This document shows positions 45,994 to 53,148 of a stretch of DNA of 53,847 nucleotides, in pieces. Both the position numbers and the translations under genes were made by a program. The notes beneath the pieces are model-generated. The model had not been told where the DNA came from and made no database searches. It was given only the letters and a program-made list of their open reading frames with translations. Source of the DNA: Bradyrhizobium manausense (lineage in GTDB: Bacteria > Pseudomonadota > Alphaproteobacteria > Rhizobiales > Xanthobacteraceae); contig NZ_LJYG01000094.1 of NCBI RefSeq assembly GCF_001440035.1, positions 100,854 through 154,700 on the forward strand. The letters run 5' to 3'. Position 1 is the first letter of the stretch. Each line of letters opens with the position of its first letter.

Positions 45994-46427
45994 TGCGCCG
46001 GAATGGTCATCAGCTCGCGGCGGCAGGCCTCGCCGAAATCGCGCAAGGGATCCATCTCCTCGATGAATTTCGGGAGATCGACGAATGTGCGATTTGGCGA
46101 GAGATACGTCTCGATGATCAAGTGCCCGGCTCTCTCGGCGGCCTGAACGACCTCGCTGCTCGACAAGATCCGCATGCGCCCGACCAGCGTATAGAGGCTA
46201 ACCAGTCGCGGGATTTCGGCCTGATCATTGACCAGGGCCTCGGCGTAGAGCCGTGACGCCTCCTCGATGAAGCAATGGTACAATTGTTCGCGCTTCGAAA
46301 ACGAGCGGGCATGATGAAGCTCGCGACGTTTCCGGCGGCCGCTGAACCATCCGCTGACGATGGTCGAGAGCGCGCCGAACGCAGAGCCGCCGAAGGCAGC
46401 CAGGGCCGGTATGTACACCGTGCTCAT
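45990..46427 (-). CDS. Membrane-anchored conserved protein of unknown function
   Basis: A 145-aa protein. One N-terminal membrane segment (YIPALAAFGGSAFGALSTIV) is followed by a basic stop-transfer (SGRRKRREL) and a helical cytoplasmic domain with an ExxxLYAEALV motif and a Leu-rich region (LVSLYTLVGRMRILSSSEVV). Similar proteins occur widely in Bradyrhizobium without a known role. It is coupled to the TetR gene downstream by a 4-base overlap, which suggests it may influence, or be the sensor partner of, that regulator. Confidence 0.7.
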   Translation of the reverse strand: MSTVYIPALAAFGGSAFGALSTIVSGWFSGRRKRRELHHARSFSKREQLYHCFIEEASRLYAEALVNDQAEIPRLVSLYTLVGRMRILSSSEVVQAAERAGHLIIETYLSPNRTFVDLPKFIEEMDPLRDFGEACRRELMTIPAQ

Positions 46428-46506
46428 GAGATCGCTCCTGTCTCCTGCCGCGATGCCGATGCAATTCAGGGTAGGAACCCCGCCGCACCGGTTGCGGCAT
46501 CAATCC

Positions 46507-46761
46507 TTATCTGCCCCTGGCCGAACCGGTGCTGGCTTGGTCGAACACCGCCTTGCACGCTTCGCTCAGGTTCGATTTCCTCTGCCGCAGACAGGCTTCG
46601 ACACCCGACGGGTCCGGAATGTAGGCGCTGCACAGACGAAAGGCGTCCGGCGCACAGGCCGCCCTCTGCTCCGCGGTGCCCTGGTTCTCCTGAGCTGATG
46701 CTGATGCGCTGCTAAGCGCAATCACGACCGCTGCGAACAATATTTGCGTCAATCTCGTCAT
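46507..46761 (-). CDS. Small secreted Cys-rich protein
   Basis: An 84-aa protein with a signal peptide (residues 1-24, ending ASASAQ) and four Cys in the mature part, spaced as CAPDAFRLCSAYIPD, ACLRQ and EACKAVF. Rhizobial exported proteins with this CxxDxxRLC ... CL ... C pattern are familiar and resemble one cysteine-rich GLG1-type repeat; function is unknown. The ATG at 46761 has AGGATCC upstream, and the open frame further upstream is not protein-like. Confidence 0.65.
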   Translation of the reverse strand: MTRLTQILFAAVVIALSSASASAQENQGTAEQRAACAPDAFRLCSAYIPDPSGVEACLRQRKSNLSEACKAVFDQASTGSARGR

Positions 46762-46846
46762 GTCGGATCCTTTCTTTGCTCGAGGCTTCTGGTCGGGCGG
46801 AGCCTCACCGCCTTGATCCTGCACACGCGCTTGTGAGGTCCTCGTC

Positions 46847-46898
46847 TTGACAGCATTCGCTGCGCGTGATTTATATGAACTATACGGTGTATTTTATT
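46847..46898 (+). promoter_or_regulatory. Promoter with TetR-type operator for the 46912-50493 gene run
   Basis: A consensus -35 TTGACA (46847-46852) is followed after 17-19 bases by an AT-rich -10 region, TTTATATG (46870-46877). The palindrome-like TATAC-G-GTGTA (46881-46891) lies just downstream, over the expected transcription start. This site matches the efflux operator at 44549-44570 at 18 of 22 positions. A repressor bound here would block initiation. Confidence 0.6.
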
Positions 46899-46911
46899 AA
46901 GGAGACGGAGA

Positions 46912-47112
46912 ATGTCAACCGTGCTGTTCGCATTGATGCGCGAAAATCCGCTGCCCGGACTTGCCGCCGCATCGCTGAACATCGTCGTCGCCATGTATCT
47001 CGTGGCGCTGAGCCTGCTGCTGGGAATCACGATCGCGATGATCGCGTCGGCTCATTCGTTCAGCGAGCGCAAGCCCGGCACTATCAGGCTGGAGCGGAGG
47101 ACGATCGGATGA
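46912..47112 (+). CDS. Small single-helix membrane protein
   Basis: A 66-aa protein with a hydrophobic stretch (LNIVVAMYLVALSLLLGITI) spanning about residues 22-46 and a basic tail (RKPGTIRLERRT). AAGGAGACGGAG precedes the ATG, a strong ribosome-binding site. No family was recognised. It is the first gene after a promoter carrying the efflux-type operator, and overlaps the next small gene by four bases. Small membrane proteins in such positions can modulate transporters; that is only a possibility here. Confidence 0.65.
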   Translation: MSTVLFALMRENPLPGLAAASLNIVVAMYLVALSLLLGITIAMIASAHSFSERKPGTIRLERRTIG

Positions 47113-47264
47113 CGCCGGCCCTGCTGATCGCCCGGGACTGCATCATTTGCTGGGTCAACGCCTGGATAGCGCCGATCGAATATGTGTTCGACGTGATCGA
47201 GGCGGAGCTCGCGCGCAGAGGCGTTCCACCCGCCCAGTCCGACAATTTTACGCACGCCGCTTGA
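47109..47264 (+). CDS. Small protein coupled to the preceding gene
   Basis: A 51-aa protein with a short hydrophobic and aromatic first half (ARDCIICWVNAWIAPIEYVF) and an acidic helix (DVIEAELARRGV). Its ATG overlaps the preceding stop (ATGA), with GGAGCGGAGG upstream inside that gene. Two Cys flank the hydrophobic part. No family was recognised. Coupling to a membrane protein suggests they act together. Confidence 0.55.
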   Translation: MTPALLIARDCIICWVNAWIAPIEYVFDVIEAELARRGVPPAQSDNFTHAA

Positions 47265-47268
47265 AACG

Positions 47269-47505
47269 ATGCCGGGTGTCCCGACAATGCTGAACTTCAT
47301 CGAAGTGTTCGACGTGATGGAAGTCGATCCGGACAGCGGCGAAGCCGTGTGGACCGGCGTCACCGGTACGCTGACGGCGCTGAAGCGTGATGGATTCGCC
47401 ATGGATCCGAAAGTCGCAACCTATTGTCCGACCGATTGGCTCGACGAGCGCGGCTATCTCGACGCCGCGCTTGCGCGCCGGCATCCGCGCCCGTGGAGCA
47501 TCTGA
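47269..47505 (+). CDS. Small soluble protein of unknown function
   Basis: A 78-aa protein, acidic at first (FIEVFDVMEVDPDSGEAVWT) and ending with a WLDERGYLDAALARRH segment. It lies four bases after the previous stop. A second in-frame ATG at 47287 is possible; neither has a good ribosome-binding site, so translation probably depends on coupling. No family was recognised. Confidence 0.55.
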   Translation: MPGVPTMLNFIEVFDVMEVDPDSGEAVWTGVTGTLTALKRDGFAMDPKVATYCPTDWLDERGYLDAALARRHPRPWSI

Positions 47506-47545
47506 AGATGAGACTGTGTGATTCCACTGCCGGGAGCGAGCTGTC

Positions 47546-47845
47546 GTGAGCCGACGATCTGCCATGTTCATGCGCGCAAGGCAGCCGATCGATAGCGCGC
47601 TTCCTCTACGCGGCTATTTCCTGTCGGTGGGCGGAGCTCTGGTCTGCTTGTTATGGTTGGCGGACTGGGCGCTGCCGGCGCAACTGCCGGGTCGCTCTTC
47701 CGAGCCGAATCCCGCACGGCCTGAAATCCGCATCCACTCCGACGTGAAGGGACCGGAGCTGGTCACGATCGATACCAATCAGCCCCTGCCCGCGCCCTCC
47801 GACAAGGAGATCGTCGTCGCCCACGCGCCTGTTGCAGGCGACTGA
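47546..47845 (+). CDS. Single-pass membrane protein of unknown function
   Basis: A 99-aa protein. After a basic N-terminus comes one membrane helix (YFLSVGGALVCLLWLADWAL), then an extracytoplasmic Pro-rich tail (SEPNPARPEIRIHSDVKGPE and so on) that reads like a short periplasmic extension. Similar short proteins occur in Bradyrhizobium; function is unknown. Starts are possible at GTG 47546 or ATG 47564. It is 40 bases from the previous gene and 23 from the PepSY gene. Confidence 0.6.
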   Translation: MSRRSAMFMRARQPIDSALPLRGYFLSVGGALVCLLWLADWALPAQLPGRSSEPNPARPEIRIHSDVKGPELVTIDTNQPLPAPSDKEIVVAHAPVAGD

Positions 47846-47868
47846 CCAACCCAATCGAGATTGATCCG

Positions 47869-48468
47869 ATGTCCAAGAACCATTTGTTTGCAGCGATCGT
47901 GTGGTCCGCTGCGCTCGCCGCGACCGCAGCGGTCGCTGACGTGCGGAATTCCGCTGATGCAACCAAGCAGGCCGCGAGCGAGCAGAGCGATGCCGAAGAG
48001 GCAGCGATCCGCCGCGTGCTTTCGGAGTTCCGCACCACCCGCGTCCCGCTCAGCCAGGCGATGGCGATAGCGGAGCGCCTGCACAGCGGATCGAAGACGG
48101 CCGACATCAGCTTCGAGATCGCAGGCCCGCCCGTGTATCGCATCCGCACGCTCAGAAATGAGCGCGTCTGGGAAAATGCCATCGATGCAAAGACCGGAGA
48201 CGTCACGGGCAAGGAGACGACATTTTCACTCAAGGAGCTCGATCGGGAAGATCTCGCCAAGATCGTCGCCCTGAAATGGATCAAGCAGGAATTGTCTGAT
48301 GCCGTGCAGGTCGCCGAGAAGGCTGCAGGAGGCAACGCTCTTGCCGGCGGATTGATGCGACAAGACGGCAGGCTCAACTTCGTGGTCGTCGTCGCATCCG
48401 GGGACCACTTGAAGGAAGTGATGCTCGAGCCGCCCAAGATCAGAAGGCAGGCTTCGGGCGATCGTTGA
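47869..48468 (+). CDS. Secreted PepSY-domain protein
   Basis: A 199-aa protein with a signal peptide (residues 1-23, ending AAVA) and a PepSY-like domain. The core reads SQAMAIAERLHSGSKTADIS, then FEIAGPPVYRIRTLRNERVW and AIDAKTGDVTGKE, which is the usual strand-helix-strand with the terminal Asp-Ala-Lys-Thr-Gly turn. PepSY domains occur in protease inhibitors and envelope proteins. The C-terminal third (about residues 125-190) is not recognised. It is part of the same-strand run driven by the promoter at 46847. Confidence 0.75.
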   Translation: MSKNHLFAAIVWSAALAATAAVADVRNSADATKQAASEQSDAEEAAIRRVLSEFRTTRVPLSQAMAIAERLHSGSKTADISFEIAGPPVYRIRTLRNERVWENAIDAKTGDVTGKETTFSLKELDREDLAKIVALKWIKQELSDAVQVAEKAAGGNALAGGLMRQDGRLNFVVVVASGDHLKEVMLEPPKIRRQASGDR

Positions 48469-48505
48469 CACGGGCCTTCCCATCAATCCTCAAAGAGCAA
48501 ACTCC

Positions 48506-49672
48506 ATGAACTTCCAATCCCGGTCACAGCTTTCATCCGCACAGCGGCAATTGCCATTCGATTGCATCGCCCTGCTGTTGCAGGGCGGGGGTGCGCTCGG
48601 TGCCTATCAAGCCGGCGTCTATGAAGCCTTGGACGAAGCCAGCATTCATCCCGATTGGGTCGCCGGCATTTCGATCGGCGCGATCAATGCCGCCATCATC
48701 GCCGGCAATCCGCCGGAGTCCCGCGTCGACCGTTTGCGCGATTTCTGGACCCAGGTCACTTCGACGGCGCCGTGGGAGTGGTCCGCTCTCAGCGATTGGG
48801 CAAAGACCGACAGCACGCGCAACCTCATCAACCAGATGAGCGCCGGTCTTGCGGCCACGTGTGGCGCAACCGGCTTTTTCTCCGCCCGTCCCATCCTGCC
48901 CTGGCTGCAGCCCAGCGGAGCCAGCGATGCGACCAGCATCTATGACACGCGCGCGCTCAGGACCACGCTGGAGCGCCTGGTCGACTTCGATCGTCTCAAC
49001 GCCGGGCTGACGCGCTTCAGTGCCGGCGCCGTCAACGTCCGAACCGGGAATTTCGTCTATTTCGACAACACGACACATACCATCCAGCCGGAGCACATCA
49101 TGGCCAGCGGCGCGCTGCCGCCCGGCTTTCCGGCCGTCGAAATCGAGGGCGAGCACTACTGGGACGGCGGCCTCGTCTCCAACACGCCGCTGCAATGGGT
49201 GATCGAAACTGATGCGCCGCAGGACATGCTCGCGTTCCAGGTCGACCTCTGGAGCGCGCGCGGTCAACTTCCGCGCAACATGGCCGAAGTCGTCACGCGC
49301 CACAAGGAAATCCAGTATTCGAGCCGCACGCGCGCCAGCACCGACCAGTTCAAGCGGGTGCAGCGCCTGCGGCGCGCGCTGACGGATCTGCTCGGCCGGC
49401 TGCCAGAGGATCTCACCCAGCATGAGGACGTGAAGCTGCTCAGCACCGCGGTCTGCCGCAACGTCTACAACATCGTTCATCTGATCTATCGCGCGCGCAA
49501 TCACGAAGGCCATTCCAAGGACTACGAGTTCTCGCGGCTGTCGATGCAAGACCATTGGCGCGCCGGCTATCACGATGCGCTACGCACACTGCGCCATCCC
49601 GAGGTACTCGCCCGGCCTACGAGCCCCGACGGGGTCTTCACCTTCGATCTCGAACATGACGGCCGCGAATAG
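48506..49672 (+). CDS. Patatin-like phospholipase with DUF3734-type C-terminus
   Basis: A 388-aa lipid hydrolase. The patatin fold shows the oxyanion loop [20 protein letters not shown], the nucleophile Ser in [10 protein letters not shown] and the catalytic Asp in [11 protein letters not shown]. The C-terminal 100 residues match the DUF3734-type extension found in many alphaproteobacterial members. No signal peptide, so it acts on membrane lipids from the cytoplasm or on stored esters. The next gene, acetoacetate decarboxylase, begins 29 bases later. Phospholipase plus adc next to ketone-body genes is a familiar rhizobial arrangement. Confidence 0.9.
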   Translation: MNFQSRSQLSSAQRQLPFDCIALLLQGGGALGAYQAGVYEALDEASIHPDWVAGISIGAINAAIIAGNPPESRVDRLRDFWTQVTSTAPWEWSALSDWAKTDSTRNLINQMSAGLAATCGATGFFSARPILPWLQPSGASDATSIYDTRALRTTLERLVDFDRLNAGLTRFSAGAVNVRTGNFVYFDNTTHTIQPEHIMASGALPPGFPAVEIEGEHYWDGGLVSNTPLQWVIETDAPQDMLAFQVDLWSARGQLPRNMAEVVTRHKEIQYSSRTRASTDQFKRVQRLRRALTDLLGRLPEDLTQHEDVKLLSTAVCRNVYNIVHLIYRARNHEGHSKDYEFSRLSMQDHWRAGYHDALRTLRHPEVLARPTSPDGVFTFDLEHDGRE

Positions 49673-49701
49673 CCCCAACCCATCGCCTGGAGAGAACATT
49701 G

Positions 49702-50493
49702 ATGCGCGAGACTGATGTGAAACAACGCGCCTTCGCCATGCCGCTGACGAACCCGGCTTATCCGCCGGGGCCGTACCGGTTCGTCGATCGCGAATACCTG
49801 ATCATCACCTATCGCACCGATCCAGCCAAGCTGCGAGCCGTGGTGCCGGAGCCGCTGGAGGTCGACGAGCGAGAGGCTCTCGTCAAATACGAGTTCATCC
49901 GCATGCCCGATTCCAATGGCTTCGGCGACTATACGGAAAGCGGGCAAGTCATTCCCGTCTGCTTCCGCGGACGCAAGGGCGGCTACACGCACTGCATGTT
50001 CCTCAACGACGAAGGACCCATTGCCGGCGGGCGCGAGCTATGGGGCTTCCCGAAAAAGCTCGCGCAGCCGACGTTGAGAACCGAGATCGATACCCTGATC
50101 GGCACGCTGGATTACGGCCCGCTGCGCGTCGCGACCGGGACGATGGGCTACAAGCACCGCGAGGCCGATCTGACGAAAGTCAAGGCAGCGCTCAGCGAGC
50201 CCAACTTCCTGCTCAAGATCATCCCGCACGTCGACGGCAGCCCGCGGATCTGCGAGCTCGTTCAATACCGGCTCGAGGATGTCGTGCTGAAGGGCGCCTG
50301 GACCGGGCCTGCGGCCCTCGCGTTGACGCCACATGCGCTGGCGCCCGTGGCCGAACTGCCGGTACTCGAGATCATCTCCGCCGTCCACGTCCGCGCCGAC
50401 CTCACGCTCGGCCTCGGAACGGTGGTGCATGACTATCTGCGGCAACAGGCGCGCGGCTCGATCCGAGCCGGTGAGAGGGCCCTGGTCTTTTGA
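49702..50493 (+). CDS. adc: Acetoacetate decarboxylase
   Basis: A 263-aa enzyme of the acetoacetate decarboxylase family, converting acetoacetate to acetone and carbon dioxide through a Schiff base. The active-site Lys pair is in [14 protein letters not shown], and [20 protein letters not shown] upstream matches the family. Length is about that of clostridial Adc. GGAGAG lies upstream of the ATG at 49702. Following a phospholipase suggests handling of acetoacetate from lipid or polyhydroxybutyrate breakdown; a 3-hydroxybutyrate dehydrogenase, often adjacent, is not in the window. Confidence 0.92.
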   Translation: MRETDVKQRAFAMPLTNPAYPPGPYRFVDREYLIITYRTDPAKLRAVVPEPLEVDEREALVKYEFIRMPDSNGFGDYTESGQVIPVCFRGRKGGYTHCMFLNDEGPIAGGRELWGFPKKLAQPTLRTEIDTLIGTLDYGPLRVATGTMGYKHREADLTKVKAALSEPNFLLKIIPHVDGSPRICELVQYRLEDVVLKGAWTGPAALALTPHALAPVAELPVLEIISAVHVRADLTLGLGTVVHDYLRQQARGSIRAGERALVF

Positions 50494-50499
50494 CGCCAA

Positions 50500-50826
50500 T
50501 TGCGCGTCGCATCCGGGGCGATGCACAGATGCTGCGCGCACGTTACGAAGAAGCATATGAGATGGACATTTCTGAGCATGTCTCCTGTCAAGCAAGCCAA
50601 CCGGAACGAGACCAGGCACTGTCTCCAGCTCAACTTCGCGGAAGATAACCGTCATGCGAACGCCCTGCGCGTCTGCGAGGCGCTTTTCAGTGAGGATGTG
50701 CTGCCAGGCGATGCCAAGCTGATGGCCCCGAGCGACTTCTACGCGGCGATTGCCTCCGGACCATCTCGCACTCGGCCAACAGCCAGGGACGAAGAGGTAG
50801 CGTTGCTTCCCTTTCTCGCGGCCTGA
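50500..50826 (+). CDS. Doubtful ORF in the gap after adc
   Basis: An open frame of up to 108 aa (possible starts at 50500, 50560 and 50578) fills most of the 430-base gap between adc and the coiled-coil gene. The sequence has no recognisable domain. The middle (NFAEDNRHANALRVCEALFS) looks protein-like, while the ends do not. No ribosome-binding site is evident. It may be a gene remnant. The remaining gap (50827-50922) holds a FixK2/FNR-type box. Confidence 0.25.
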   Translation: MRVASGAMHRCCAHVTKKHMRWTFLSMSPVKQANRNETRHCLQLNFAEDNRHANALRVCEALFSEDVLPGDAKLMAPSDFYAAIASGPSRTRPTARDEEVALLPFLAA

Positions 50827-50853
50827 GGGACCGCGCATCAAACGGCGAGGCAA

Positions 50854-50867
50854 TTGACCCAAGTCAA
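50854..50867. promoter_or_regulatory. FixK2/FNR-type box
   Basis: TTGACCCAAGTCAA is a perfect TTGA-N6-TCAA palindrome matching the FixK2 consensus TTG(A/C)-N6-(T/G)CAA. Its centre is 62 bases before the coiled-coil gene start, so a class II position (near -41) would leave a leader of about 20 bases. CATCAT at 50890-50895 could serve as the -10. Oxygen-limited activation is predicted. Confidence 0.6.
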
Positions 50868-50922
50868 CACGAGCAAAGCCAGGCCCGGACATCATCCAAG
50901 TCGAACAGTCACGGAGACGATC

Positions 50923-51528
50923 ATGTCAGAACAGAGCAGCATGCATTTTTACCTGAATTGGGCCAAGGAGCGCATCGACGAAATGGACGCCGCCCTCGCC
51001 TCGTTCGAGGTCAAGGCGGGCGAGGCCAAGGCGGAGTCCAAGGTCAAGGCCGAGCAGATCATCGCCGACCTGAAGAAGCGCCGCGACGAATTTCAGGTGC
51101 AGCTCAAGGCACAAGCCGAAGCCGGCGAGGCAGCCTGGGCACGCAACAAGACAGAGCTCGAAAAGCAGTGGAACGGCTTCGAGGCGCAGATGAAGGTTTA
51201 CTTCGAGAGCGCCGGCAAGCAGCTCGGGCAGCAGCAGGCTACGTTCAAGGACATCGCCGCCGCGCAGGCGAAGGCCTGGCGCGAGGCGGCCGACAAGTTC
51301 CGCGAGGCGGCCGGCAAGGTCGCCGCAACTCATACCGGGGATTTCGATGCCGCCCTCAAGCAGATGAAATCCGATGCGTCAGAGGCCGAGGCACGTCTGC
51401 AGAAGCTGAAGCAGGCCGGCAGCGAGTCGTGGACGGTGCTGGGCGCAGCGCTCGCCGAGTCTCGCAAGGCGTTCGATCAGGCCAATCAGGCGGCTTGGAA
51501 TGCGCTGAAGGGCTCTGGCGCGAGGTGA
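50923..51528 (+). CDS. Coiled-coil protein, possible stress-response or phasin-like protein
   Basis: A 201-aa protein predicted to be almost entirely helical, with long Ala/Lys/Glu/Gln-rich amphipathic stretches and no signal peptide. The repeated WNGFEAQMKVYFESAGKQ and AWREAADKFREAAG segments resemble phasin or apolipoprotein-like helices, and NLN-type opening (SMHFYLNWAKERIDEMDAAL) resembles proteins annotated as sll1863-family stress proteins. GGAGACG precedes the ATG. A FixK2/FNR-type box upstream predicts induction at low oxygen. Binding to polyhydroxybutyrate granules or membranes is possible but unproven. Confidence 0.75.
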   Translation: MSEQSSMHFYLNWAKERIDEMDAALASFEVKAGEAKAESKVKAEQIIADLKKRRDEFQVQLKAQAEAGEAAWARNKTELEKQWNGFEAQMKVYFESAGKQLGQQQATFKDIAAAQAKAWREAADKFREAAGKVAATHTGDFDAALKQMKSDASEAEARLQKLKQAGSESWTVLGAALAESRKAFDQANQAAWNALKGSGAR

Positions 51529-51607
51529 AACTCAATCACGGGCAGGCAAATCCCCCGGGACATCTGCACCTATCGGCCTGCGAATTTCGGACGGCCGACA
51601 TTTCCAG

Positions 51608-51640
51608 ACGCAGATATCTCGGGCGGACGCCCTGCGTTTC
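51608..51640. terminator. Terminator-like hairpin between convergent genes
   Basis: ACGCAG (51608-51613) pairs with CTGCGT (51632-51637), with an inner GGGCG/CGCCC stem, followed by TT. It lies between the coiled-coil gene (plus) and the oxidoreductase gene (minus). Confidence 0.35.
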
Positions 51641-51644
51641 GGTA

Positions 51645-52679
51645 TCAAACCGGCACGAGAGCTCCGCTTTCCGCCGCGCGCTTGACTGCGTCGATCACGC
51701 CGAGGGTTTTCAGCCCTTCGCGCCCGCTCACCACAGGCTCGGCCGTACCGCGGATAACCCCACAGAAATTGGCGATCTGCAGACCAAGCGGGTCTGCCTT
51801 CTCATAGCTCAACCGCTCGCGCTCGATCGGCGCCCACCAGCTCGCCTTGCTTGGGTGATGCCATAGGTCGAGTTGCGGAATGGCCAGCGATGCCCTCGTG
51901 CCGCCGATCTGGTAGCACGCCTCCTGCGTATGGGTGTAGGCCGGGTTCTCACCGGCGGTGAATTCCCAGCTCCAGGGCGACTGGATGGTATCCGAGACAT
52001 TGACCGTTCCAAGCGCGCCGGAGGCGAAGTGCAGGATGATCACCGCGGTCTCCTCGACCGCGTTTCCGCGCAGCCGATTGGATTGCGCGGCTTGCACCGC
52101 GACGATATCCCCGCACAGGTACCGCAACAGGTCGACATCGTGGATGAGATTCAGGAAAACAGGCCCCGCCCCTTTCTCGCGGCGCCAGGCCACGTCGAAA
52201 TAGTCGTCCGGCTTGATCAGCCAGAACATGCCATGCACCGAGACGATCTGGCCGAGCCGGCCGCTGTCGATCTCCGCCTTGGCGCGCCGGATCATCGGAT
52301 TATGCCGGCGGTGATGGCCGGTGAGCAGCGGCACGCTCGCCCGCTCCGAGGCTTCGACCAGCCCCTGCGCAGCGACGATCTCATCCGCCAGCGGCTTCTC
52401 GATCAGCGCCGGGATGCCAGCCGCGATACAATCCATGCCGTTGGCCACGTGCATCTGGTTGGGGGTGGCGACAACCACCCCCTCCGGCCGATTTCCGGAG
52501 AGCATGTCCTGAAACGACGGAAACCAGTCCACCTTCAGCGATGCCGCCAGCTCTCGGGCCGCCGGCATCGGATCGACGATTGACGACAGCATCGCCTCCG
52601 GCCGCGCGAGAACGTGCTCGATGTGTCGCTTGCCGATGAGGCCCGCTCCCATGACCGAGAGGCGGACGGGTGCGCTCAT
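51645..52679 (-). CDS. Gfo/Idh/MocA-family oxidoreductase
   Basis: A 344-aa NAD(P)-dependent dehydrogenase. The N-terminal Rossmann domain has MGAGLIGKRHIEHVL and the family EKPLADE motif (Lys in the active site); the C-terminal alpha/beta domain has the FLNLIHDVDLLRYLCGD segment, with the usual HDVD-like catalytic residues. It acts on a polyol, sugar or cyclitol. It is seven bases downstream of aroQ on the same strand, with an amino-acid-type ABC gene upstream, suggesting a catabolic cluster for quinate, shikimate or a related compound; the substrate is inferred from context only. Confidence 0.9.
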   Translation of the reverse strand: MSAPVRLSVMGAGLIGKRHIEHVLARPEAMLSSIVDPMPAARELAASLKVDWFPSFQDMLSGNRPEGVVVATPNQMHVANGMDCIAAGIPALIEKPLADEIVAAQGLVEASERASVPLLTGHHRRHNPMIRRAKAEIDSGRLGQIVSVHGMFWLIKPDDYFDVAWRREKGAGPVFLNLIHDVDLLRYLCGDIVAVQAAQSNRLRGNAVEETAVIILHFASGALGTVNVSDTIQSPWSWEFTAGENPAYTHTQEACYQIGGTRASLAIPQLDLWHHPSKASWWAPIERERLSYEKADPLGLQIANFCGVIRGTAEPVVSGREGLKTLGVIDAVKRAAESGALVPV

Positions 52680-52685
52680 GCAGTG

Positions 52686-53135
52686 CTATCCCTTCGTCTC
52701 ATCAAGCAGCTTGGCCACACGCCGCAAGCCGAGCAGGTACCCTTGAGTGCCGAAGCCTGCGATGACCCCATCGGCCCGTTTGGAGATAAACGAGTGGTGA
52801 CGGAATTCCTCGCGCTTGTGCACGTTGGAAATATGCACCTCGATCACCGTGCCCTCGAACGTGTTCAAAGCATCCAGGATGGCGACCGACGTATGGGTGA
52901 AAGCTGCGGGATTCATCACGATCCCGGCAGCCGTCTCGCGCGCCTCGTGGATCCAGTCGATCAGTTCGTATTCCCGGTTGGATTGATGGAAGCGAAGCTC
53001 CAGGCCGAGCTCCTTGCCCAGCGCCCGACAGTCCCGCTCCACGTCCGCAAGCGTCTCGTGACCATAGATGTGGGGCTGGCGCTTGCCGAGCAAATTGAGA
53101 TTTGGGCCGTTGAGGACGTAAACTAGACGACTCAT
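52686..53135 (-). CDS. aroQ: Type II 3-dehydroquinate dehydratase
   Basis: A 149-aa dodecameric-type dehydroquinase that interconverts 3-dehydroquinate and 3-dehydroshikimate. Active-site signatures are present: [17 protein letters not shown] with the catalytic Tyr and Arg, [16 protein letters not shown] with the His, and [17 protein letters not shown]. The start ATG at 53135 gives exactly the family N-terminus; an extension to 53288 crosses the ABC gene. Since it lies with an oxidoreductase and transporter genes, a catabolic (quinate/shikimate) role is as likely as aromatic amino acid synthesis. Confidence 0.92.
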   Translation of the reverse strand: MSRLVYVLNGPNLNLLGKRQPHIYGHETLADVERDCRALGKELGLELRFHQSNREYELIDWIHEARETAAGIVMNPAAFTHTSVAILDALNTFEGTVIEVHISNVHKREEFRHHSFISKRADGVIAGFGTQGYLLGLRRVAKLLDETKG

Positions 53136-53148
53136 AAGAGAACTCCGT

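Noticed and set aside
50433..50633. Minus-strand ORF after adc
   Set aside because: No domain, overlaps the end of adc antisense and has unlikely composition.
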